Below, piece by piece: positions 10,365 through 19,925 of a stretch of 21,789 nucleotides of DNA. The position numbers were made by a program, and so were the translations under genes. The notes beneath the pieces were generated by a model. It worked only from the letters and a program-made list of their open reading frames with translations. It had not been told where the DNA came from and ran no database searches. The DNA is taken from NCBI GenBank assembly GCA_000226015.1, contig JH156332.1, positions 130,225 to 152,013 of the forward strand, read 5' to 3'. The first letter of the stretch is position 1. Every line of letters begins with the position of its first letter. The stretch is from Mnemiopsis leidyi (Eukaryota; Ctenophora; Tentaculata; Lobata; Bolinopsidae).

Positions 10365-13300
10365 AACTCACCTACCAACGATCTGAGCGATATAGATGAA
10401 CAACAGCTGGAACAAAATCCTGATTCTTCAGTTGTTAGGCATGTATATTTTGAAATTTCATTTAAAATGTAGCAGCAATGTGACTTACATCACCATCAAC
10501 ATTCAAAAATACCTTTAGACCTTTGGTTTCTTGAGATATTGATTTCAATTGTGTAATGATGCAAGATGTACTCGGACCCATGCTCGGACCCATGCTACGC
10601 AGTGCATATCTCAACGAGCTAAAAAACGCCCAAAGCAGACAGGGCCGGCCGGGATCACATTGATGCGATTCGATTTGTCTTCATCTTTGAAGTAGCTTAT
10701 TACTCATAGCTGGCGCCCACCTGACATCACATCACCTCACTAGTTACAGTCGTCATGATCATGTGGGCTGCTGGGCTAGTTACCCGGGATACCAGATCTC
10801 ATTAAAGGAGAGAGAGGTAGGAGCAGACAGTTAGGACAAGCTCCAGTGCAGGGATATTGCGTTTTGCGGTTAGGAAGCTTTACGTGTACACCCTCACGTT
10901 TAATAGGTAGGTCCCGACCGTTTAACGCTGCTACCTCCTATTCTCGACTTGTCAATGGGTGGTATGGAATGTTCTTCTGTAGCCGGTGTGTTAGCTTTAT
11001 GGTGTTCAACCAAGCGACAATATCAGCTAGAGCTCTCTCTCTCAACTGGCAGTAATAAAGTTGTAGAGCAGCAACGTGGTGATCAGTAGAACAAGATGCA
11101 ACAAAACAACATGATTACATCGAATTGTGACAAGGGCGTACAGTGTATAGAGCTTTCGTTGTTGCGAGTTGGTTCATTATTGGTAAAATGCATAATTTAG
11201 TGGTACAAGCAATATTGCTCGAAATAATGGTAGTACAAGCAATAATAGTCGAAACTTCTAAACTTTGACACTCAATAACTTTTGTTGTGATTATTAATTT
11301 TTGAGATGCAAAAACGGCACTAAGCAAAACTTATGTTACAATGACTTCTCATTTCTTCATAGTCAAGACTCAAGTACAGTTATGAAACAATAGTGAGCAG
11401 TGAATGTTAAAAAATTTAAAGACAATTTTTTACAATGCACACAAAGCATAATCACACACTCGACACTTTGTAAATTTATCGAATATCGTACAAATTTATT
11501 GGTTGGCTCAAAGGACTTCTCAGATGTCATAAAAATTTCCATGATTAAACTCTATAAATTGAATCAATCTTTGACATCAGAACAGAACAGACTCTAATTC
11601 CAAGTTTTCATCGTCATGTTGCTTACGCTCTATATTATATAATAAGTAATAACTAGAAAACCCGTGGGTTTTCTAGTTTAGCGAATAAAACTAACAAACT
11701 AAACAAAGAAACGTAGGAAATGTTCGCGCGATTTTAAATCTTGTAAGAAATTGCACGTGCATTTGCGCTGGTAACCGTAGCGACGGCCCTAAATTAGCTT
11801 AATCGACGTCTTGTTTTCAGCGGCCTTTTAAAACAATTTTTCCAACTTCCTATATTATTTAAAGAAAATCCAAGGCCTAAATCAAAAATCGGAAATGACC
11901 ATCTTTTAAGTTTAGCCTTTTCCTACCGCCTTGCAAAAAATCGCCACACATCAACTCCGTTTGTGGCCGGCGTTTGGGCTTAACTTTTCCAGGGAGCTAC
12001 ATCTACCTCTTTCAATTATAATATAGATAACAATATTAGAGTATATGCATAATCACAATCTCAAGGAGCTAATTTGTTTAAGGAAATGTAATTGTTTGAT
12101 TTTGATTCATTTTTCAATTATTGCCAAGAGACACAGGTAAGGACTTATGAACTTTAAAATCGGTAAGTCACCAGAAACTTCTGTCGTTAAACGCCACTAA
12201 TAGTAAAAATAAGCTCAAGATAAATATGGGAAATCCCGCCGCAAAATACACTTATTATGAATTTAAGATCAAATGCAATTAATTATCTACGATGTGATTC
12301 TTACGTTTCGGTTTCAAAAGATATTCACAATATAACTAGCGGGAAATTTTGAAAAAATTCTGTTACGGAAGCTCAAACCTTTTTGTTGACTAAAAATGAG
12401 GATTAAAATATTGATCGCCTGTCCATTGCAAATTATAGTGAGTGTCATTCTTGCTAGGATGCTGTCGCTTTGCAGATGGTACGATAATTGACAAGATGAT
12501 GTTGTAATTAAAATTATCGACCTGTAGACTTAAACTGATCCTTTTAGGGAAATCCATGAGTGGATCGCTAAAGAGGAAAAAGATACCCTTCCGATGCAAC
12601 GGCTACTTTTCCCGCTTCGTCAAGAAATTCTGAAAGAAGTGAATAGCAACTATAAACGCAAGTACGGTCATTTCATCGCTCAGTCCTCTGTATTAGAAAA
12701 GGAACCAATTTGGTCATTGTTGATATGCGAAGATATGCCGAGTCAGCAATTACTAAAACTTCTTAGTCAGGTATGTTCACTGTTCAGTTTATCTATTATC
12801 TTTCATCTGCAATTTTGATCTTATTTCCTATTTCAGGTGATTTATATTGTATTTAAGATGTTCTGAAATCAATCATTCCTCTGAACAAACATCTATTGAG
12901 ATAAATTACTATGTACAACGACGCTATGATTTGAAACGATCGGCCCTTGCGCCTCTATTTATTGATTTGCACCGAAGCCGTTTGCCTCGATTGTATGGCT
13001 TAAAAAATTATAACAACGGAATCCTGTCACTAAATCTTATTTAAATCGCTGGATGTGGAATTATCACAACTACATAATATATAAAGTTGGTATAGACTGC
13101 AGTAGACCCCGAATGTACTCCTACCGAACCATGCCTGTATCAATTCCGGTATGGCTAAGAAAGCGATAGTTGCACTCCGTCATGTAACAATTAATTTAGT
13201 GCTCTATCTCTTCTGGTATTTAATCATATTACTTGCCAAGCACTGACCTGAGCCGGTAAGATGACCCTGGTCTATGTCTCAGGAGAGGAGTGACGTCTTG

Positions 13301-15632
13301 CTGCTGGTGGACATTGTTTTGTCACTACAACAAGACGCGGAGCTGGTCAAAGTCTTTAACCAAGGTATGTGTTGGGCGATTATAGAAAATTTATACCTGA
13401 GTGGAGGTTGTAATTAGTAAATGTGTGGTATTCCCATCACATTGATATTATAACTTAAGTTTGGATGTGGCAACAGTTGAAACTCGAACATATCGAAACA
13501 CGTGAAAATAGTATTCAGAAATGGTCGAGCATTACTGGTTGACTGTGATAGAAAAACAGCTCACATCTTTTTGACTTGCTAGTTGCAACTGGCTCTCTGC
13601 ACTATTGTGCTGAATGGCTTGGGTCTGGGGGAACAGCCCTTTGGAAGTTTGGTGGCAACGTTTCTGTAATCTTAGGGCTCAGAGAAAAATCTAGAAATTG
13701 AAATTTTAAGGCGTTTTTACGTCAAAATAAAAATATATATTCTACCGTATTCAATATTAACGCCTTTGATGGCAGCTCAATACTTAATCCTACAAGAGTA
13801 ACAAGTTTTTTATTTCTGTTACGATGCTCCGCATTGTTAGATCTCATCTTTAGAAGAACCCAACAACCCGGTCACAGTTCTAGTTGGCAGTTGCAGTTAA
13901 TTAATAGCTATTCGATAGCCCTGCATATCCACAAAGACTGTGATAGTTGGCATCACAGGATAATTTATTAATTCTCGGTTGGAGGCCTAGAGTTATCTAA
14001 TGACTGATTAGCTTACTATATTCGTCACAATTGCGGACTGGCAGGAGATGCTTCCCCGGGGATCTCCAAAACTTGTAGGACGTAAAACTCTAGGTATCTA
14101 GTTAAACTAAACATACTCTCCTCAAACTTTATGGACGATGAAAAGTGAAACCATAGGTGCAGATTTATTTGTGTCTTGAACAGAAAACAATTCATCGAAA
14201 CACATTGATTCAGATGACGTCGTTAAATAAAGGATGCATAATCTCAGTAAACCATTGTCAGTCAGTCGAGAATAAAGTCCGTTAAAGAACAACCTGGCAA
14301 TAGTCAATTTCTCTTTGTCGTTCTCCTGTAATGTTGTTGGACTTGAAATTGAGGCCAGTTAATTAAGTGGTTCCAACCTTTAACGGGGATTGCGGTGGTT
14401 GATGCCAGCCAGGCCCGAGTCAAATTGGCCAAGAAATCAGTAAATTGGTAAAAACTCGGAAAATTATATCTCCAAAATAATAATAAGTCGTTGAAAAAAT
14501 CGGCAACAAAACAGTAAATGCTGATAATATCCTTCCGTGTAATTCATAAAACAGCAAATTTTGGAAATTAGTTTCGTACCTAAGCCACTTTCAAACAAAG
14601 ACTCGACCACACGCAAATACCACAAATACTGGTTGCTCGGCCTCACGACTGATGCCTAAATTAGCGAATGTCTTATCCAAAGTGTTTACGGCTTTTGGGC
14701 CATTAACCGTGCAATTTATTCAAAATCACTTTCTTATTTGTTTTTGTCCGAATGTGATCAGACCTTATTGTCGGAATAGTTAGCTGTAATAATTAGGTAT
14801 AAGTTTAGTTACTCATGAAGTCACTGATTGATCCCAGCTTATGTACCTTTACTAGCCTAGATGGCTGCGGCTAGTTGTCAGTGACTGAATGACTGGAAAC
14901 TAAGGATTATTTTCAAACTATTTGCGTAACAGAAATAAGTTTCGAAAATTCAATTCACTCAGTTCTGATAGTTAATTTTTCAGACGTCGTTAGGAGACTT
15001 AACAGCGCTTTTGCCATGGAAGAAGACGTTCTTCTTCTTCTTAAGGTGAGGAAATAATGTATTCGGGAATTGGAGAGGTACCACAGATTTCATAGGTCTT
15101 TCGAAAATCGATTGAATGAATTAATTATGATATACATTGTACATCCCCAACTTGTAGGTGTACAGTATAACAATGTTTTGTTGTTTTACTGCCGTACTAT
15201 AGCATGTTAAGGGGTGGCAACTTTTTTCTTTTATTTTGAACCCGGGCTAACATTGGACGGGAATTGATTAAGAATAGTCTCAAAGTTCAAAAATTTTCGG
15301 CTAAGTGTCTTTTCTGGGTGTTGCCACCATACCACCCTAATCTATCATATTTCACAATCTGGAATTTGTTTTTTGCTACAATACAGTTTAAATAGAATTA
15401 TTGTGTACTGCATTGCTTTTACTTAAAGGTTTGTCAGGTGATCATTGAAAAAATTTCACAATGTGTACATAGGTATAAAACCTCATAACACAGCTACGCT
15501 GCAGTCATTAAAATTTAATTTGATATCTTCGTTATTTTTTATATTAAATAATTGTATTTCAATAGTGTGGGAATGGGGTCAGGGGACAAAAGATTGGGTA
15601 GTGAGGATGGGAATCGGAATAATGTCTCCTGA
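10365..15632 (+). CDS. Gene B: partial multi-exon gene for an unrecognised helical protein (5' end missing)
   Basis: Exons with agreeing phases: 12548-12770, 13283-13364, 14984-15045, 15438-15472 and 15566-15632 (stop TGA 15630-15632), giving 155 contiguous residues. An upstream candidate, 10365-10442, has a good acceptor and one open frame (acidic, NSPTNDLSDIDEQQLEQ), but its phase does not join 12548 directly, so at least one exon lies between; an 8-bp exon at 12129-12136 before a GTAAGG donor would fit. Visible sequence: WIAKEEKDTLPMQRLLFPLR, then a basic/aromatic stretch (YKRKYGHF), EPIWSLLICEDMPSQQLL, a Leu/Val-rich helix (SDVLLLVDIVLSLQQ) and FNQDVVRRLNSAF, ending Gly/Ser/Asn-rich. Mostly amphipathic helix, possibly a helical-repeat or scaffold protein (inference). 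No signal peptide or membrane segment. Family not recognised. If the donor at 15046 is not used, translation would stop at 15056 instead. The last exon is the weakest part. Gene B could also be an alternative 3' part of gene A, but gene A has its own AATAAA. Confidence 0.55.
10553..11110 (+). mobile_element. Possible solo LTR or other retroelement remnant
   Basis: A ~550-bp block with more GC than its flanks starts near TGTAATGATGCAAGATG and ends near CAACAAAACAACA, so it could be bounded by TG...CA. Its 3' part has an AATAAA (11054-11059) followed by a GTAGAGCAGCAACGTGGTGA segment of the kind seen at the R-U5 end of gypsy-like LTRs. It contains a short tandem duplication (CTCGGACCCATG twice, about 10571-10596). 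There is no gag-pol coding sequence, primer-binding site or convincing target-site duplication. It would sit in a gene B intron. Confidence 0.3.
11630..12026. mobile_element. Candidate non-autonomous element with a perfect hairpin near its left end
   Basis: AACTAGAAAACCC (11651-11663) is followed by the loop GT and its exact complement GGGTTTTCTAGTT (11666-11678), a 13-bp perfect stem. Outside it, CTATATTATATAAT (11630-11643) is nearly the inverse of ATTATAATATAG (12015-12026), which would bound a ~400-bp non-coding element. A subterminal hairpin with short inverted ends suggests a MITE. The hairpin is certain; the outer limits are inference. Confidence 0.45.
12548..12770 (+). CDS. Gene B main exon
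   Basis: The best-supported exon of gene B: polypyrimidine-like acceptor (GATCCTTTTAG), 74 open codons and a consensus donor GTATGT at 12771. It encodes an amphipathic, Trp-containing segment with two W residues (HEWIAK and EPIWSLL) and a Leu-rich end (QQLLKLLSQ). It ends in phase 0 and joins the 13283 exon in frame. Confidence 0.75.
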
Positions 15633-15755
15633 TATTTGTCTAGTGTGTTCCATGTTCCTGCTTACCATCCCACGCTATCACCCAGAAACCTCTAGCTCTG
15701 GGTTCATCATTTTTGAAGATCAAGAAGGGACTTTGTCGGGGAATTTAAAGGTATA

Positions 15756-15761
15756 AATAAA
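15756..15761 (+). promoter_or_regulatory. Candidate gene B polyadenylation signal AATAAA
   Basis: AATAAA lies about 124 bp downstream of the proposed gene B stop codon. It is 8 bp short of the in-frame stop (15769-15771) of gene C on the other strand, so the two 3' ends would abut or overlap. Confidence 0.5.
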
Positions 15762-15768
15762 TTGAGCT

Positions 15769-18054
15769 TTATAGTGTTAACACGAACAGTTTACCTGGAC
15801 AAGTCCAAATATTGCAGTCTTGGGTAGCCTGGCCATTTCCACCACAGTCAGCTCCTCCGTTTACAGGAGCCGGATTTGTGCAGGTTCTTGTTCTTGTTTG
15901 AGTTCCTCCTCCACATTTAGCAGAACATTCCGACCAGTCTCCATAGTTACTCCAACCACCATCCACTTTAGCACAAGGATTTGTGTTACAGTCATTAGTC
16001 TCCGTGCTTTCTCCTTCACAGTCAGCTCCTCCGAATGCAGGAGCCGGATTTGTGCAGGTTCTAGTTCTTGTCTGAGTTCCTCCTCCACAATCAGCTGAGC
16101 ATTCTGACAAGTCTCCATAGTTACTCCATCCACCATTCACTGGACAAGGATATGTATTACAGTCTTGAGTCTCAGTACTTCCTCCTTCACAGTCAGCTCC
16201 TCCGTTTTCAGGAGCCGGATTTGTGCATGTTCGAGTTCTTGTCTGAGTTCCTCCTCCACATTCAGCTGAGCATTTTGACCAGGTTCCAAAGTCACTCCAG
16301 TTTCCGTCAACTAAAAATGTAAGTGTTAAATGCTTGTGTCGTCATCTGATTAATGATGCACGTTTTTAAATCATCAAGAGCAGCTTAAATGGTCTCATTC
16401 AAATTTTGCTACTTTTGGGCCTATAAAATTTTGTAAAGAAGTACATGCTTCCTTTTTGGATCCAGGGCCAGGGGCTGAAGATCAATGTGACCTACAAGAT
16501 GTGACTAAATTAAAGCTGATTGGACCTTGTGTTCAGGAGTTAGAGCCAACAATGAGGGTAAATTTGGGGTGTTTGGGTGCGATGTTCGTTTGACCGGGCC
16601 TTATATTACCCTCAATATCTTCTAGAGTAAAGATGATGGGGTTTTGAAAGATAGATAACCATAATTTTGAGCCTTGACTGGTCTAGAGTCAATGTCTTTG
16701 ACTTTGAAAATACTCACTTCCTTCCCGAATATAATATATGACAAAGATTCAAAGCGTGTACGCTTGCAAAGGACTCCTCATATCCTCAGCAACAGAAGTT
16801 TTAGACTTGGTTTACACATCAACTTGGTTTTCTATTGGTGGGACTAGAATGCTGGCCAAATCAAGTCTTAAGATCATTCATTTTACTAAATTTGAGGGTA
16901 TTTTGACTTTTTTCTATTTTTCTTGGTTCATTTAAACCTTTATCTTCAAGAAATTTTATCACATCAGTAAGACAATCATCTGCTGATTCAAAGTTCGAAA
17001 AATTACCCTCAGATGCCTTATAGGAGCCATTTTATGAGCAAAATTAGAGGTTATCCTCAATTTTATACATAAAAACACTGAATCCCTAATAACCTAACTT
17101 TGGAGATTATAGTAAAGGATTTCCTAGATGATCCACCAATATAAAAAACTATCATGGAGTATGTAAACCTCAAAAAATCAAAAAGTTAGATAATTGCCTG
17201 AAAATGGGCTAAAAATGAATGAATTTTGTATTTGTATTTGTGTTTGTTACACCTGTACCCAGGCTTTTACAGTTATACTGAAGGGGCTCCTGGAAGATTC
17301 TAGATCTTCTAACGGAGACCCTCCTCATTTAACCCTCAATCGCGATCATTCGGCTGAGTCAAACGCGCCGAAGAAGATTGCATAGGCAAATGCCCTTAGC
17401 GCACTCCTCTAGGTTTTGCGGATCTGGAATCGAACCCAATTGAAACCATTTCAGCTGCTATTGACGGTTTCTGGTACATGTTTATGTCCTTAGATCCATT
17501 AATTACAATATTAAATTACTTACTTTTCTCAAGACACGATAGTGCAACAGCTGTGGTACCCTCTTTTACTGCCATTTCTCCATAACCGGGCTCCTTGAGA
17601 AAGCACCTGTACCCAGTGGGTATTTCCTTCCAGTTTACGGCCCTGCAGTTGGTATGATCGGCGCAGCCATTTACACATTTCTGGAAGTGGAGATTGGATT
17701 TGTACATAATGTAGAGGAACTACACTTGTGGGGAGTTGCCTCAATTATCTAGATACCGTACCTTGTGATAGCGATTGACCATTGCGTTCAAGTTAGATAT
17801 ACATACGATATTGGACAACTCCTAATAAGTACAACGTTCCTTAATTGCTAATGATTTATTATTGAACGACATTTAAAATAGATGAAAAAGCACACAAATC
17901 CAGCAGCAAACATCAACATCAAAGCAAGGTATTTTGGTTTTGCGAAAAAGTTACTGACGGACCGTGAGAGTATCGTAGGTGTCTAGGAAGGTGTGTGTTC
18001 CCACAAAGTTGTAATTGTCATGACGGCAGCCGTCAACTTCGTCGGCTGTGTAAA
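15769..18054 (-). CDS. Gene C: secreted/surface protein with PAN/Apple domain and three TSP1 repeats (5' end missing)
   Basis: Minus-strand exons: 18054 down to about 17963 (PAN part 1), 17680-17524 (PAN part 2) and 16310-15795 (TSP1 x3). The phase-0 PAN junction, the phase-1 junction before the TSP1 exon and the split Ile codon all agree. The PAN domain has six cysteines in Apple order (DGC, KC, NGC, TNC, YRC, LSC). The TSP1 repeats each have six cysteines and share [17 protein letters not shown]. Both domains are extracellular adhesion modules in established families, so a role in cell-surface or matrix binding is likely; the ligand is unknown. A signal peptide or upstream domains should lie to the right of 18054 but were not found. 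The 3' end is open: a donor GTAAAC directly after 15795 would continue the gene leftward, or reading on gives [10 protein letters not shown] and a stop at 15769-15771. TSP1-PAN combinations are common in cnidarians and other invertebrates. Confidence 0.85.
15795..16310 (-). CDS. Gene C exon with three thrombospondin type-1 repeats
   Basis: A 516-bp exon (two leading bases, 171 codons, one trailing base), so phase 1-1 symmetric. Its three repeats of about 57-58 residues read [28 protein letters not shown] and [14 protein letters not shown] at their starts, each followed by the identical 17 residues [17 protein letters not shown] and then GGADC...DC...C. The second Trp of the usual W-x2-W-x2-W ladder is Tyr or Phe in all three, and repeat 2 also has Leu in place of the third Trp, so Trp C-mannosylation there is unlikely. 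Overlapping plus-strand frames are shadows of this exon. Confidence 0.95.
16311..17523 (-). other. Gene C intron between PAN and TSP1 exons
   Basis: A 1.2-kb intron with no coding signal. It contains SINE copy 4 near its 5' end and at least four scattered GAGGGTA/TACCCTC words (about 16553, 16608, 16894 and 17005), alternating in orientation. Confidence 0.7.
17240..17445 (-). mobile_element. SINE copy 4 (tail type I), minus strand
   Basis: Read on the minus strand, it begins with a near-perfect B box, GGGTTCGATTCC (plus-strand 17426-17437), then AGAGGAGTGCGCTAAGGGCA and the shared core, GATTGAGGGTTAAATGAGGA, and the type I tail ending CTGTAAAAGCCTGGGTACAG followed by an ACAAATACAAATAC tail. 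It is the best-preserved type I copy. It lies in the gene C intron between the PAN and TSP1 exons, in the sense orientation of gene C, about 75 bp from the PAN exon 2 donor. Confidence 0.8.
17524..18054 (-). CDS. Gene C PAN/Apple domain (two exons)
   Basis: The first exon (18054 down to 17963, after an acceptor TATTTCAG) encodes [18 protein letters not shown] and a [10 protein letters not shown] segment. The second (17680-17524, after ACTTCCAG) encodes [17 protein letters not shown] through [14 protein letters not shown] to ALSCLEK, then donor GTAAGT. The spacing C-x3-C-x5-C with the following RAVNW is the PAN signature, and six cysteines fit three disulfides. The donor of the first exon is ambiguous: 17963 keeps the frame, whereas a GTAACT eight bases further does not join the next exon in phase. 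The module begins and ends in phase 1. Confidence 0.85.
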
Positions 18055-19548
18055 CTGAAATAATCTAAATGATAGACGTCAGATTTCGAGACGTCGGATT
18101 TACATTTTTTTTCAGAAGCGATTGATCAGTGAGAAGCTAGGTAAACTCATTTATACCAAGACTTCAAGAAACGTTTATCATTTTTGTCCATCATTTCCGT
18201 CTAGATTCTCCTTTTGTTTTTATCAATAATTTCACATTAAATCTCAGTTAGCTCAAGTACTGTAATTTTGGGAGGGGGGTGTTAGGAACTGAGGCATAGA
18301 AAATTTGGATTGTCATGGGTATCATAATTTGACTATGCCATAATATCAAATTTTTTACCACGGTTCTATTGCCACCGTGACAATGGTCATGTTCATAATT
18401 TTTGACCATTTGACCATGGCCATTTCGATATTTTGACCATAACCATGGCACCCTGACCTATGCCAAATTTCAAATTTGTTTACATAAAAATATAGAATTG
18501 GAATTTTCACAAACCTTGCGATTTTGTTAGTTGCCACCTCCTGATTGATAATACCAACGATAGTAAAAGCATGTTTTCAAGCTTTCCTTTTGTCCAAAAA
18601 CTTCCGACACACTAAATAATATACGTGTTGCCGGTGTTATTGGTTTTAAATATCTCGAAGGAATGATTTATTCTATAATAACAGTTATCCCAACATTCCA
18701 ACAATGACATTCATTTAGAAAGCATCCAATCATACACTGCACATGTACATATATCGCACTAATATTTGAGTTTAGTCCCAGTTTAGCATTAATGTTAGCT
18801 CGAACCCTCAACCCCTGAGTTAGCTCTTTTAACGGGTATCTATATCCCCTAGGTTAGTAGGTTAAAGTAATACAAGACGTTACGGCTTACTTAATCGCAT
18901 AACTGGTCGTATTATATTAAACCATCAACCACCAATTTAGCCTGCCAACTGTGAAATCATTTCCAGTTTAGCTACAATGTAAAAAGTAACTTATAAAACG
19001 AAGCCAAACTTATCAATAGAAACTTATTACCGCGCCAAAGCAGAGCAATACTTATTGACACAGAAAATGTTACTCAATTTAAGCGTGCATTTTAACATTC
19101 GCGACAAAAATATCAATTTGATTATGATGCACGTGCTTCCAAAACTGGACTATTTGAATTTTATCGTATTTTTTTGGAATTGACCTTCTATTTCGTAAAG
19201 AAACCGTTACTGCTTAAGCAAGAACGTATTGGAGAAAAAAGAGATCCATCAGTATAAAACGTTTACCCTATTCGCGTTCTAGTGCAAGGCTAACGTTCTA
19301 ACCTCATAGTAAATAAAACTGTGTCGTAGGTCTTAAAAACCTAAGTCTGTTTCCTTGGGTGGGGAAAATGATCAATTGCTAATGTTATTGTTTAAGTTTC
19401 CTCGCATAAGCTCATAAGTATGTAACGTAACCAACCCCTCCTATCTTTGGTTTAATGGCCCAATCGCTTACTCTGCGAGGGGTATGTAATGTTAGAGAGT
19501 TAGGGAGCTGAGCCACAGCTAAAAAATAAGATCAGCTACATCGGTGAG
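18055..19548. other. Unannotated stretch upstream of the gene C exons
   Basis: No splice-consistent exon was recognised on either strand. The missing 5' exons of gene C must lie here or further right, unless an intron extends beyond the window. Only a diverged copy of the TGACCAT repeat (18345-18470) is visible. Confidence 0.5.
18345..18470. repeat. TGACCAT/ATGGTCA repeat (copy 2)
   Basis: Shares TTTTGACCATTTGACCATG with the 9.5-9.85-kb cluster and carries further GACCAT and ATGGTCAT words, plus CATGGCACCCTGAC resembling the end of copy 1. It is diverged and shorter. Confidence 0.55.
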
Positions 19549-19549
19549 A

Positions 19550-19595
<46 letters not shown>

Positions 19596-19925
19596 CGTGC
19601 TTCCGTGCGTGCATGCGTGCGTGCGTCATGCGTGCGTGTGTGGGTGCGTGTGTGCATGTGTGGGTGTGTGGGTTGTGTGGGTGTGTAGGTGTCTGCGTGT
19701 CTGCGTGTCTGCGTGTCTGTGTGTCTGCGTGTCTGCGTGTCTGTGTCTGTGTTTGTGTGTCCGGTGTCTGTGTGTCTGCGTCTGTGTCTGTGTCTCCGTC
19801 TGTGTCTGTGCCTGTGCCTGTGCCTGTGTGTGTCTTTGTCTGTGTCTTTGTCTGTGTCTGTGTCTGTGTGTCTGTGTGTGCTTGCGTACATGCGTGCGGG
19901 TGGGCATGTGTGCGTATGTGTGTGC
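19549..19925. repeat. Compound TG / TGCG / TGTCTG microsatellite
   Basis: About 380 bp of hierarchical simple repeat: (TG)n at 19549-19595, TGCG-rich units to about 19650, GTGTGGG variants to about 19690, then GTCTGCGT and GTCTGTGT units, CTGTGC units near 19810-19825 and TGTCTTTG/TGTCTGTG units to the end. Long stop-free frames on both strands here (Cys-Val or Thr-His rich) are composition artefacts. Confidence 0.97.

Noticed and set aside
15205..15345. Possible MITE with GTGGCAAC...GTTGCCAC ends
   Set aside because: Only about 8 bp of clean inverted repeat, and the outer flanks do not extend the match.
15445..15756. 103-codon plus-strand ORF
   Set aside because: It spans two proposed gene B exons and the intron between them in a single frame that differs from the phase-consistent model in the last exon; most of it looks like intron and 3' UTR translation.
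15820..16322. Plus-strand and second-frame minus ORFs over the TSP1 exon
   Set aside because: Shadows of the TSP1 reading frame, which has the conserved cysteines and correct splice borders.
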